The notes beneath the pieces are model-generated. The model had not been told where the DNA came from and searched no databases. It saw nothing but the letters and a program-made list of their open reading frames with translations. A program made the translations under genes and the position numbers. Shown here one piece after another: positions 56,828-64,000 of a DNA stretch of 64,000 bases. The stretch is taken from positions 16,087 through 80,086 of the forward strand of contig CAZNYM010000005.1 in NCBI GenBank assembly GCA_964577255.1, written 5' to 3'. Positions within the stretch are counted from its first letter, which is position 1, and each line of letters opens with the position of its first letter. This DNA comes from Micavibrio_C sp964577255 (GTDB lineage Bacteria; Pseudomonadota; Alphaproteobacteria; Micavibrionales; Micavibrionaceae).

Positions 56828-57889
56828 TTAAATCCCGGTCTCTTTGCGCTGTTTTTTGCCGGGCGTCGGTGCGGCGGCAACCTGGTTGCGGCCATTATGC
56901 TTGGCGGTGTAAAGCGCGGCGTCGGCGCGTTCGATCAGATCCTGCAGGTTTTCGCCGGGTGCGAATTCGGCCACGCCCACCGACATGGTGATGCGGGCCA
57001 GGCGTTCGCCGGTGCTGCGATTGACGACGTCCTTGGTGGCAACGGTCTTGCGCAGGGCGTTGCCGACGATGACCGCGGCCTGCAGGCCGGTTTCGGGCAG
57101 CACCACCGCGAATTCCTCGCCGCCGTAGCGGGCGGCCACGTCGCGGCCCTTGACGCCGTCCGTCAGCGTGCGGGCGACGAGGCGCAGCACCTGATCGCCG
57201 ACCTGGTGGCCGTAATTGTCGTTGAAGCTTTTGAAGTGGTCGATGTCCATCATCAGCAGCGAGAAGGTCTGGCCGCTGGCGGCCGTTTCCTCGGCGATGC
57301 GGCGCAGCTCGACATCGAAAGCCTTGCGGTTGGAAAGGTTGGTCAGGCCGTCGGTCATGGCTTCACGGCGGACTTTTTCAAGATCGCGCTGCAGTTCTTC
57401 CATGATGTGCGAGGAACGGTCGAGCTGTTCTTCCAGCTCTTCGTTACGGCGCATCATGCTGCGGGTGTCGGTGACCACCGCGTTCACGACTTTTTTCAGT
57501 TCCTCGGGCGTCGAGGCTTTTTCCGCTTTGCGCGCCACTTCCTCGAGCGCGCCGTTATATTCGGCGGTCGCGGTCTTGACGTTCTTCACCACGCCGGTCA
57601 CATCGCGGATGGTGGCGTTGATCTCGTCGCCCGCGCGCTGCACCAGCTCGGCGTTGCGCGCTTCGCTCAGGAAGCGGTTGTAAAGCTCGCGGCAGCGTTC
57701 GTCGGTGACTTTCTGGCGGTTGGTCACCAGCACGTCGATGGCGCGCACAACCTCGGGGCTTTGCCCGGAGAGATAGACATACCACAGCTCGAAAATATCG
57801 GGCGTGGGCGACAGGCCTTCGCGGCGGAGCCGTTCGAGCGTCTGCGCCGCGTATTCCTGGGCCTGCTTATGGTCGTGAAGATATTGCAT
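56828..57889 (-). CDS. diguanylate cyclase (GGDEF)
   Basis: 353 residues, no TM segment. N-terminal helical domain (FELWYVYLSGQSPEVVRAI) of a kind often found before GGDEF in alphaproteobacteria, a coiled coil (about 120-175), then the GGDEF domain with DGLTNLSNRKAF and the active site ARYGGEEFAVVLP (GGEEF, catalytically competent). The inhibitory I-site position reads KGRD rather than RxxD, so product inhibition may be weak. It makes c-di-GMP in the cytoplasm; no EAL partner is seen in the window. Confidence 0.93.
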   Translation of the reverse strand: MQYLHDHKQAQEYAAQTLERLRREGLSPTPDIFELWYVYLSGQSPEVVRAIDVLVTNRQKVTDERCRELYNRFLSEARNAELVQRAGDEINATIRDVTGVVKNVKTATAEYNGALEEVARKAEKASTPEELKKVVNAVVTDTRSMMRRNEELEEQLDRSSHIMEELQRDLEKVRREAMTDGLTNLSNRKAFDVELRRIAEETAASGQTFSLLMMDIDHFKSFNDNYGHQVGDQVLRLVARTLTDGVKGRDVAARYGGEEFAVVLPETGLQAAVIVGNALRKTVATKDVVNRSTGERLARITMSVGVAEFAPGENLQDLIERADAALYTAKHNGRNQVAAAPTPGKKQRKETGI

Positions 57890-58009
57890 CGACTGAAAAA
57901 CTTGTCTTCAAGGGGTGAAAGGGCCCTTCGGCCTTCTCCCACTTTGTCACAGGCGGGTTAACCGGGGATTAACAGCCCCGGCATAAGGTATTGTCATATT
58001 TTAGATAAA

Positions 58010-59068
58010 TCAGGCCGTCAGGCTGGGCGCGGACGCCTTCAGGGCGTTTTCATTGCGCGGCGGAGGCGGCAGGGCACCCGCCATGTCGAATTCCGGCTTG
58101 CCCAGCTTGACGCCGTAGGACTTGGCGGCGTCGGTGCCCTGTTTGACCTCGCCCAGAGCGGCCGTCATATAAGGCGTGTCCTCAAGGCGGGGCATTTTCT
58201 TGATCCCCTGCAGAGCGTCGCGGGTCAGCGTGACTTCCTCGAGGCCGGGATTGGGTTTGCCGGGATCGCGCGCGCCGAAGCCGGGGCCGTTTTCAAGCTT
58301 GGCGATGAAGGCGGAAGAAACCGGCGTGGCGCCCATCTGCACGGGGGTGGGGTCGCTGCGGCTGTAACCCGGATCCATGGGTTTGCCTTTGCTGTCGACG
58401 GAAGCGGATTTGATCTCGGAGGTACGGGCGGAACTGAACGAGCCCTGACCCATTGTCGCGACCTTGACGGCGTCCTGCGCGGTCAGCGCGGCGGCGACGG
58501 CGGCTCCGGCCCCGGGGCCGGCCGCGGCGGTGGCGGCAGCCGTGAGCGCTATGCCACCCGCAAGGTTAATGCCCGCGCGCACAAGCGAAGGACCCTGCGG
58601 TGCGTCATTGCCTTTGGGTTTGGGATCGTCCTGCAGGCCGGCCTTTTGCGTCAGGTCGGCGACGCGTTCGGTGAATTGCTGGATCTTTTCGCCGGCGGCT
58701 TCGACTTTGGCGCCCGCGGCCTGGACGTTCTTGGCATCATTGCCGTGATTGGTCGCGCCGGCCACGTTGTTATCAACGGTGCGGCCCGGCGCGTCGGGTT
58801 TCTGGTTCATGGTCTGAACCAGTTGTTCGCGGGCCTGGGCCTGCTGGCCGGTGATGTTCTGCTGACCATTTGGCTGGCTGGCGGTGTTGACGCCGAATTT
58901 CGGGTCGTTCATGGCGAAGGACATCGATGCCTTGGCGGCGAACGAAGCGGCCAGGGTCTGCATGACATCCGGGCGGCGTTCATGATCGCGGTCGGAATCA
59001 CGGGCGGCGTCGCGACCCATGGTCGTCCGTTCCTTGAAGGTTACACTGAGGGAATCCACCGCAGCCAT
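58010..59068 (-). CDS. hypothetical Ala/Gly/Pro-rich protein, 352 aa
   Basis: From the ATG at 59068 (GGCGGATAA ribosome site). Polar, Gln/Asn-rich first third, a small-residue hydrophobic tract near 180-210 (GGIALTAAATAAAGPGAGAA) that may insert into a membrane or be a flexible linker, and a Pro-rich end. Low complexity makes homology guesses unsafe. Single gene between the cyclase and comM. Confidence 0.55.
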   Translation of the reverse strand: MAAVDSLSVTFKERTTMGRDAARDSDRDHERRPDVMQTLAASFAAKASMSFAMNDPKFGVNTASQPNGQQNITGQQAQAREQLVQTMNQKPDAPGRTVDNNVAGATNHGNDAKNVQAAGAKVEAAGEKIQQFTERVADLTQKAGLQDDPKPKGNDAPQGPSLVRAGINLAGGIALTAAATAAAGPGAGAAVAAALTAQDAVKVATMGQGSFSSARTSEIKSASVDSKGKPMDPGYSRSDPTPVQMGATPVSSAFIAKLENGPGFGARDPGKPNPGLEEVTLTRDALQGIKKMPRLEDTPYMTAALGEVKQGTDAAKSYGVKLGKPEFDMAGALPPPPRNENALKASAPSLTA

Positions 59069-59154
59069 TAATTATCCGCCACACCTTTATTGTTACCCAC
59101 TATTCTAGCGGTTTGGGCCCGGGAATACAAATATTAACGGCGGGCGGGCAGGGG

Positions 59155-60666
59155 TCAGGAGGCCGAGGCCCGCATCCGGCGGTAACTTATTGATTCAGCT
59201 ATATGATTTTTCTCAAGCGGGCCGGGATTGCCGGCCAGGTCGGCGATGGTGCGCGCCACCCGCAAAAGCCGGTGGTAAGCCCGGGCGGAAAGCCGCAGGC
59301 GCTCGGCCGCTTCGTGCAAAAGCGCCCGGGCGGGGTCGCTTAAGGTCGCGATCTCTTCAAGCCGCCCCGGGGGGATGTGCGCGTTAAGGGCTTGCTGGCG
59401 GCCGTGCTGGAGCGCGCGGGCGGCCTCGACCCGGGCGCGGATCTGGGCCGAGGACGCGGCCGCCGGCGCCGGGCCGTCAAGGTCGCGCAGGGGGATCGCC
59501 CCCACCTCGACCTGCAAATCGATGCGGTCGAGCAGCGGGCCGGAAAGTCTGGATTGATAATCCGCGCCGCAGCCGGGCGCCTTGGTGCATTCCTGGCCGG
59601 GGTCGCCGAGATAGCCGCAGCGGCAGGGGTTCATCGCCGCGATCAGCTGGAAGGAAGCGGGATAGGTGACATGATGATTGGCGCGCGCTACCACCGCCTG
59701 GCCGCTTTCAAGCGGCTGGCGCAGCGATTCAAGCGTCGCGCGCGCGAACTCGGGCAGCTCGTCGAGGAACAGCACGCCGCGGTGTGCGAGCGATATCTCG
59801 CCGGGCCGGGCCTTGTGCCCGCCGCCGACAAGGGCCACGAGCGAAGCCGAATGATGCGGGGCGCGGAAGGGGCGCGTCTGCACCAGGCCGTTTTCCGGCA
59901 GCGCGCCCGCGAGCGAATGGATCATCGATACCTCAAGCGCTTCCTGCGGCGTCAAGGGCGGCAGGATGCCGGGCAGGCAGCCCGCCAGCATCGACTTGCC
60001 GGCGCCGGGCGGGCCGATCATCAGCAAATTGTGGCCGCCCGCCGCGGTGATCTCAAGCGCGCGCTTGGCGATCTCCTGCCCGCGCACATGGGCGATGTCG
60101 GTGACGGCGGTTTCCGACCCCGCATCGGACGCGCGCGCCTGCGGGCGGGTCAGCACCTGCACGCCCTTTATGTGATTGATGATCTGCATCAGGTCGGCGG
60201 GGGCCAGGATGTCGAGGTCGCCCGCCCACGCCGCCTCGCCGCCGCACGCGGCCGGGCAGATCAGGCGGTTGTCGTTGGTGGCGGCGTGAAGGGCGGCGGG
60301 CAGAACCCCGGCCACGCCGCGTATGCCGGCGTCAAGCGACAGCTCGCCCAGCACCGTGGTGCGGGCCAGCTCGTCGGCCGGCACCACCTCCATCACCGCC
60401 AGCAGCCCGAGCGCGATCGGCAGATCGTAATGCGAACCCTCCTTGGCGAGATCGGCGGGAGCGAGATTGACCGTGAGCCTCTTCGGCGGCAGCGACAGCC
60501 CGAGCGCGTGCAGGGCCGCGCGCACGCGCTCTTTGCTCTCCGCCACTGCCTTATCGGGCAGGCCGACGATGGTGAAGGCCGGCAGGCCGTTTGAGATCTG
60601 CACCTGCACATCCACGCTCTGCACGTCCACGCCGTTGAAGGCGACTGTGTTTACACGCGCGACCAG
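59155..60666 (-). CDS. comM: ComM/YifB Mg-chelatase-like AAA+ helicase (full copy, unusual CTG start)
   Basis: 503 residues if read from the CTG at 60666 (AGGGGA seven bases upstream); the first conventional in-frame start is a GTG at 60630 that would drop 12 conserved residues. ComM is a hexameric helicase aiding branch migration during natural transformation. N-terminal Lon-like domain (ISNGLPAFTIVGLPDKAV), Walker A MIGPPGAGKSMLAG, Walker B GVLFLDELPEF, C-terminal MCSC-type domain (RAYHRLLRVARTIADL). The 5' end also occurs at 61412-61525 and 62345-62429. The two sister copies begin with ATG and TTG, so CTG replaces the normal start here. Confidence 0.92.
   Translation of the reverse strand: MVARVNTVAFNGVDVQSVDVQVQISNGLPAFTIVGLPDKAVAESKERVRAALHALGLSLPPKRLTVNLAPADLAKEGSHYDLPIALGLLAVMEVVPADELARTTVLGELSLDAGIRGVAGVLPAALHAATNDNRLICPAACGGEAAWAGDLDILAPADLMQIINHIKGVQVLTRPQARASDAGSETAVTDIAHVRGQEIAKRALEITAAGGHNLLMIGPPGAGKSMLAGCLPGILPPLTPQEALEVSMIHSLAGALPENGLVQTRPFRAPHHSASLVALVGGGHKARPGEISLAHRGVLFLDELPEFARATLESLRQPLESGQAVVARANHHVTYPASFQLIAAMNPCRCGYLGDPGQECTKAPGCGADYQSRLSGPLLDRIDLQVEVGAIPLRDLDGPAPAAASSAQIRARVEAARALQHGRQQALNAHIPPGRLEEIATLSDPARALLHEAAERLRLSARAYHRLLRVARTIADLAGNPGPLEKNHIAESISYRRMRASAS
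60581..60612 (-). repeat. comM 5' core repeat, copy 1 (in intact comM)
   Basis: 32 bp identical to 61440-61471 and 62359-62390, encoding codons within the comM N-terminus (VQISNGLPA). The wider region (60582-60664) matches copy 2 at all but two positions over 81 bases. Confidence 0.95.
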
Positions 60667-60739
60667 AACCTGTCCCCTTTAGCTGTAACGATAAAAATTT
60701 ATGGCACAGATTGCAGGAAAAGGAAAGTTTAGACGCGGT

Positions 60740-61333
60740 TCAGAGCGGTTGGGGCTGCGATATTACTTTAGTGTTGCTAACGTTTTCTGGCCCCAGAACC
60801 GAACGAATTGTTTGTCCCGGTCTCCATGTCCTGAGACAGTCAGCTTTAGTGGATTTAATAAGCCCTGCCACCAGAGCGCATTCAAAATAGTGCCTGATCC
60901 CATAAAGATAATCCGACACTTCGACCAGCACAACGGGTGGGCCGTTGTCGTAGACTGCTTTTTCGAGCGCCTGCAAGGCTTCACGAAGAGCGCCCGGCCC
61001 GCCCGGCAGAACAAAAAAGGCTGACAGATTTTCCCGCTCTGTGAATTTTGCGAACCGCTCCGCTTCGGTTTCAACGGCTGACAAGGAAGCGTCCGCTATC
61101 TGTTCTTCGTGCCTGTATTTTTCAAGCGTAACCGCCTCAACACAAGCCCCGGCACTATGCGCCGCCATGGCAACGGCGCCCATGACGCCTATCGTGCCGC
61201 CGCCATAAATGAGATCAAATCCGCAATCGCCAATTTCCTGCCCAAGGGTTTCTGCGGCCTGGATGATAGACGCGTCCGATGGCATTGACGATCCGGCGAA
61301 AACACAAATAACGGGTCTGAGCTCCAAGGACAT
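60740..61333 (-). CDS. LOG-family (TIGR00730-like) protein, cargo 1 of the comM array
   Basis: 197 residues. Rossmann-type lysine decarboxylase-like/LOG fold: VICVFAGSSMPSDASI, IYGGGTIGVMGAVAMAA and the phosphoribose-binding motif FVLPGGPGALREAL. The usual PGGxGTxxE reads PGGPGALRE, so the Thr is Ala; the Glu is kept. LOG enzymes release cytokinin-type bases from nucleotides; many bacterial ones are nucleotide hydrolases of unknown purpose. It lies between comM copies 1 and 2, with lower GC than the neighbourhood, and is 73 bases before the comM CTG. Weak ribosome site. Confidence 0.8.
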   Translation of the reverse strand: MSLELRPVICVFAGSSMPSDASIIQAAETLGQEIGDCGFDLIYGGGTIGVMGAVAMAAHSAGACVEAVTLEKYRHEEQIADASLSAVETEAERFAKFTERENLSAFFVLPGGPGALREALQALEKAVYDNGPPVVLVEVSDYLYGIRHYFECALVAGLIKSTKADCLRTWRPGQTIRSVLGPENVSNTKVISQPQPL

Positions 61334-61411
61334 TGGACGAAGATCTTTCTGTTTTTTAATGCCCAGATCTTAGCAAAAAACAGCATAGAAATGCAAAATT
61401 GGGATGCGGGG

Positions 61412-61525
61412 CTAATCAGGCCTGATGATTGCGAGAGCGGGCAGGCCGTTTGAGATCTGCACCTGCACATCGACGCTTTGCACGTCCACGCCGTTGAAGG
61501 CGACTGTGTTTACACGCGCGACCAT
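61412..61525 (-). pseudogene. comM 5' fragment, copy 2 (37-codon stub)
   Basis: ATG at 61525, then 27 codons matching full comM with two base changes, then divergence at the LPA codons and a TAG stop at 61412-61414. The ATG is one base after the TAA of cargo 2 (61527-61529), so it may be translated by coupling. It ends with a junction motif (61407-61422) almost identical to that of copy 3. It could be a remnant or a working leader peptide. Confidence 0.88.
61440..61471 (-). repeat. comM 5' core repeat, copy 2
   Basis: Identical 32-bp core. Outside it this copy matches copy 1 better than copy 3. Confidence 0.95.
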
Positions 61526-61526
61526 A

Positions 61527-62429
61527 TTACTGCTTACTTAGCTTTGAGAGTTTTCTGAGAATAGCTTTTTCATCCATATCCATGGGAAACATATTCGTAC
61601 AATAGCCATTCAAAATGTCTCTTGGAGGATTTAAACGGGCCCCATTTTCAGCCCTTAATTTTCCCGGTTCAGCAGAAACAATATACTCATGACCGACTTT
61701 CATTTCTTCGCCACAAAGGGCGATGTAAAAGCCGATTGAGCCATTTTCTTCTAATTTAAAGTCGCCCGACTGATTAAATAAAACATGCTGAATCTGAGTA
61801 TGTATTTCAGATTTAGACCGTATTTCTTTGTTGCGCTCGATGCTTGTATGCTTCGATTCTAGAACTTTTCCTACAAAAAGAATTTTTCCAAAACTTTCGA
61901 GTTTATCTCTATGTTTCTCCTTCTCTGCTGCCCAATGTTGTACGGTATCAGCGGAAAGCTTCGATTTACCACAAACTGAAAATGCCACTTCATTAGGATT
62001 TTTATTTTTATAATCCCCATAAATTATAAATTCGGCGTCTTCTGGAAGAGATGTTTTTGAATTTGGAACATTAAAAACTTTTACTTCTTTGGGTTCACTC
62101 TCTAGATCAGAACTTTTGAAATACTCATTTACCGCAAGTGAAGCACTGCCATCTTCGTTGTTTTTTATCAGGGTGCCGGAAAAGACCGTGTCTGCCCCGA
62201 TAAACGCATCTTCAAGGGAATAGCTTTCTTTTGAGCAGCTTAATGCATAAGCAGAATGAAGCGAGCAGAGCAGAACAATTGTTGAAACCAGAATAAAAAC
62301 GACTGTTTTTAAGAATAATTTTATGTCGGGGTTAATAGGCCCAACAATTGTGAAGGCCGGCAGGCCGTTTGAGATCTGCACCTGCACATCAACGCCGTTG
62401 AAGGCGACGGTATTAATGCGGGCTACCAA
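61527..62429 (-). CDS. comM N-terminus fused to a secreted NTR/TIMP-like protein, cargo 2 of the comM array
   Basis: 300 residues starting at TTG 62429 with AGGAGA seven bases before. Residues 1-30 are the comM N-terminus. Then, in frame, a signal sequence (KTVVFILVSTIVLLCSLHSA) and two OB-like modules with the netrin/TIMP pattern: a Cys after the signal (LSCSKESYSLEDAFIGADTVF...) and KILFVGKVLESKH, ending GYCTNMF. The cargo lacks its own ATG at the junction (ATA-AAA stands where Met-Lys would be expected), so translation appears to rely on the comM start. The cargo DNA (about 61530-62330) is markedly AT-rich, unlike its neighbours. Family call moderate. Confidence 0.75.
   Translation of the reverse strand: MVARINTVAFNGVDVQVQISNGLPAFTIVGPINPDIKLFLKTVVFILVSTIVLLCSLHSAYALSCSKESYSLEDAFIGADTVFSGTLIKNNEDGSASLAVNEYFKSSDLESEPKEVKVFNVPNSKTSLPEDAEFIIYGDYKNKNPNEVAFSVCGKSKLSADTVQHWAAEKEKHRDKLESFGKILFVGKVLESKHTSIERNKEIRSKSEIHTQIQHVLFNQSGDFKLEENGSIGFYIALCGEEMKVGHEYIVSAEPGKLRAENGARLNPPRDILNGYCTNMFPMDMDEKAILRKLSKLSKQ
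62359..62390 (-). repeat. comM 5' core repeat, copy 3 (promoter-proximal)
   Basis: Identical 32-bp core. The 5' codons outside the core differ from copies 1 and 2 mostly at synonymous positions, and 15 bp (one VDVQS-type unit) are missing. Confidence 0.95.
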
Positions 62430-62502
62430 AAGTTGTCTCCTGCCATGGTTTCCGGGCCGCCTTAAATTTGCCTTTTGGGGCCGTTAAAGCCTGGTATCAT
62501 AC

Positions 62503-62530
62503 ATTATAAGAGAAAGCGGCCGCTGCTCAA
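62503..62530 (-). promoter_or_regulatory. promoter of the comM array
   Basis: On the minus strand TTGAGC (62525-62530), 16-base spacer and perfect TATAAT (62503-62508), about 75 bases before the TTG start of copy 3. Probably the native comM promoter, now driving the cargo genes. Confidence 0.6.
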
Positions 62531-62569
62531 GCTTGCCGCCGGGCTCAAAGAACGGATCCGGAGGACAAA

Positions 62570-62926
62570 ATGACCGATTTGACAAGCGATCAGCTGTTTG
62601 CCCTGACCGAGGCGCGGGAGTTTCTACGGACGCTGGGCATGATCCTGGATCGACGCGAGGAGAAAGATGAGGCGGGCCGTATCAGGGATCTGGCCACGCG
62701 GGCTTCCGCCGCGTTTAACGCCGTAAAGCCCGGGCCCCTGACGCGGGAAAACGCCCATGCCGCGCTTAAGGGCGCCCTGGATAAACTGCCCGAGGGTTTC
62801 GCCGAAGGCGCGGTGCGCAGACAAATCATCGATTTGATGACGAAACTGGCACCGGAAGATGATAACGATCCCGGACCCGGCATTTCCGCGATTCTCGGGA
62901 CGAGCGGACGCAAGCCCCGGCTCTGA
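62570..62926 (+). CDS. hypothetical protein, 118 aa
   Basis: ATG at 62570 with GGAGGAC ribosome site. Helical, charged (LRTLGMILDRREEKDEAGRIRD), Pro/Gly tail. Unknown. Divergent from the comM array. Confidence 0.6.
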   Translation: MTDLTSDQLFALTEAREFLRTLGMILDRREEKDEAGRIRDLATRASAAFNAVKPGPLTRENAHAALKGALDKLPEGFAEGAVRRQIIDLMTKLAPEDDNDPGPGISAILGTSGRKPRL

Positions 62927-63076
62927 TTTAAGCCTGCTTCAATGCCTGAACAGGTACCGTTGCAAGTTTTGTTTGCCATAAAATTAAGGGGCCAGGTTTC
63001 TTCCCGCCCCGGGCGGTGCCTTAAACAAATGTTCATTCCTTCCTGCCATGCTCGGCTCACAACAGGGATGAACACC

Positions 63077-63685
63077 ATGACTGTCAGTGCCGTTTCCGAT
63101 CGCGATCTTGCCTTGCTGAACGCCCATTTCGTGGCGCCGTTCGCCATGGGCATGATGCTCGACGGCGTCGAGCCGTTCGACGACGCGGCCGAGACGGCGC
63201 TGCACGATCTTTTGCACGATCACGCCCCCGACACCGGACTTTTATGCCTGGCGCTGTGCGTCCAGCAGGTGGCCGGACACATGCAGGCTTTGCCGCAGCA
63301 TCCGCCCATCGCCCGTACGCTCCTGATGGTGGCCGAGCGCATCATCGACGACTATGCCGCCGCCCTGATGGCCGAGGATAACCGCAATCACCCCGCGCGC
63401 CTGAGCGACCGCGACGCGCTTGCCCTGCTGGCGCAGGTGCCCGAGGACCTGGAAGAGCTTTCCGATCTTCTGGACGCGACTATCGATTCAGGATCGGCGC
63501 TGCTCGACGATCACACATTGCCGATGATCCTGTGCGACGTCTTGTCACTGCAGGCGCATCATCACCGTGAACGCGCGCTGGGCGACCTGCGCGATATCGC
63601 GATCGGCCCGGCGGCCAAGCCCGCTGCGCCCGTACGCCCACGCGTCGAATATATCGACGACAACGTCATCGCCTTTCCGCGCTGA
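63077..63685 (+). CDS. hypothetical protein, ~202 aa
   Basis: Start taken at 63077 (AGGGA nine bases upstream; an ATG at 63068 is also possible). Acidic, helix-rich, many His/Asp/Leu (LHDLLHDHAPDTGLLCLAL), repetitive Leu-Asp patterns (LEELSDLLDATIDSG). Ends in a short Pro-rich linker and VEYIDDNVIAFPR. Unknown family. Confidence 0.6.
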   Translation: MTVSAVSDRDLALLNAHFVAPFAMGMMLDGVEPFDDAAETALHDLLHDHAPDTGLLCLALCVQQVAGHMQALPQHPPIARTLLMVAERIIDDYAAALMAEDNRNHPARLSDRDALALLAQVPEDLEELSDLLDATIDSGSALLDDHTLPMILCDVLSLQAHHHRERALGDLRDIAIGPAAKPAAPVRPRVEYIDDNVIAFPR

Positions 63686-63700
63686 AAAACAGAAATTTTC

Positions 63701-64000
63701 CTAGGCTGCCTGGCTCAGCATAGGGCCGAGGGCTTTTCCGCCCAGAATGTGCACGTGAAAATGCGGCACTTCCTGGCCGCCGTTGAGGCCCGTGTTGGCG
63801 ATGACGCGAAAGCCGCCCGTGGCCAGATTCTGTTCGCCCGCGATTTTTGAAACGGCGCGCCAGAACGCGGCAATCTGTTCGGCCGGCGCCTGCGCGCCGA
63901 AATCCGCCACCGACACATACGTGCCCCTGGGGATCACCAGTATATGCACGGGCGCCTTGGGCGCGATGTCGTGGAAAGCCAGAACGTGATCGTCCTCGAA
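63701..64000 (-). CDS. HIT family (HinT-like) protein, 5' end outside window
   Basis: The last 99 codons are visible, from the right edge: EDDHVLAFHDIAPKAPVHILVIP, then the histidine triad VPHFHVHILGG and a short C-terminus. Matches HinT-type purine nucleoside phosphoramidases. The N-terminal ~20 residues lie beyond 64000. Confidence 0.95.
   Translation of the reverse strand, partial: FEDDHVLAFHDIAPKAPVHILVIPRGTYVSVADFGAQAPAEQIAAFWRAVSKIAGEQNLATGGFRVIANTGLNGGQEVPHFHVHILGGKALGPMLSQAA

Noticed and set aside
60740..62429. Toxin-antitoxin or abortive infection pair
   Set aside because: The two cargo genes are separated by a comM fragment, show no toxin motif, and one product appears secreted.

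Overview
The window is one stretch of a GC-rich (roughly 60-65%) Gram-negative chromosome, most likely an alphaproteobacterium. Pointers are an Rsm22-type rRNA methyltransferase, an NDUFA9-like protein, a BigR/SqrR-like ArsR regulator, SurA, lipobox proteins and an alphaproteobacterial-style gene mix. No rRNA operon, transposase, integrase, phage or CRISPR array is visible. A 100-base run of N (27440-27539) inside a repetitive gene shows that this is a draft or metagenome scaffold.

Layout. 1-11 kb: the 5' part of an RND efflux adaptor, yggS, a TerC membrane protein, a SulP anion transporter, a lipoprotein serine protease, a GNAT enzyme, a pirin, and two Fe-S rRNA modification genes (rlmN, rsm22-like) next to HU. 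11-18.8 kb: an ExoD-like protein, serA and serC on the minus strand, a DUF2157/GDYXXLXY membrane pair with serB on the plus strand (all three serine-pathway genes within 6 kb), and a single-domain Clp-like AAA+ ATPase. 18.8-24.5 kb: a tightly overlapping CPA2 antiporter-corA-gabD operon and an RsmC-like methyltransferase/HAD nucleotidase pair. 24.5-36.6 kb: a complete type I secretion locus, with a giant Ig-repeat/VWA/RTX surface protein followed by its TolC-like, ABC and HlyD-like export components. 36.6-45.2 kb: a SpoIIAA-like protein, thrS, infC (apparently starting at AUC), trxA, unknowns, a CPBP protein, an esterase, and a fur-like/katA pair. 45-54.5 kb: Nudix, tRNA-Ser(GGA), hydrolase, two glycosyltransferases, ArsR, SDR, CMP-kinase-like, rsmA, surA and NDUFA9-like genes. 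54.5-64 kb: UvrD-type helicase, diguanylate cyclase, an Ala-rich unknown, comM, two inserted cargo genes, two small unknowns and a HIT protein.

The most unusual structure is at 60.58-62.43 kb. The 5' end of comM (yifB) is present three times in the same orientation. All three copies share a perfect 32-bp core, and each of the two intervals carries one foreign-looking gene: a LOG-family protein, and a secreted NTR/TIMP-like protein in strikingly AT-rich DNA. The promoter-proximal copy keeps a promoter, Shine-Dalgarno sequence and TTG start and is fused in frame to its cargo. The middle copy is a 37-codon stub whose ATG lies one base after the cargo stop. The innermost copy is the full comM, with CTG where ATG/TTG stands in the others. 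It looks like a promoter-trapping, single-gene cassette array using the first ~100 bp of comM as its attachment site, with no recombinase in sight.

The second notable system is the type I secretion locus: a surface protein with a duplicated N-terminal module, alternating Ig-like repeats with 127-bp perfect DNA repeats (the cause of the gap), a DUF4114-like domain, a VWA domain with a MIDAS motif and RTX repeats, plus a TolC partner with a long Pro/Ala-rich extension.
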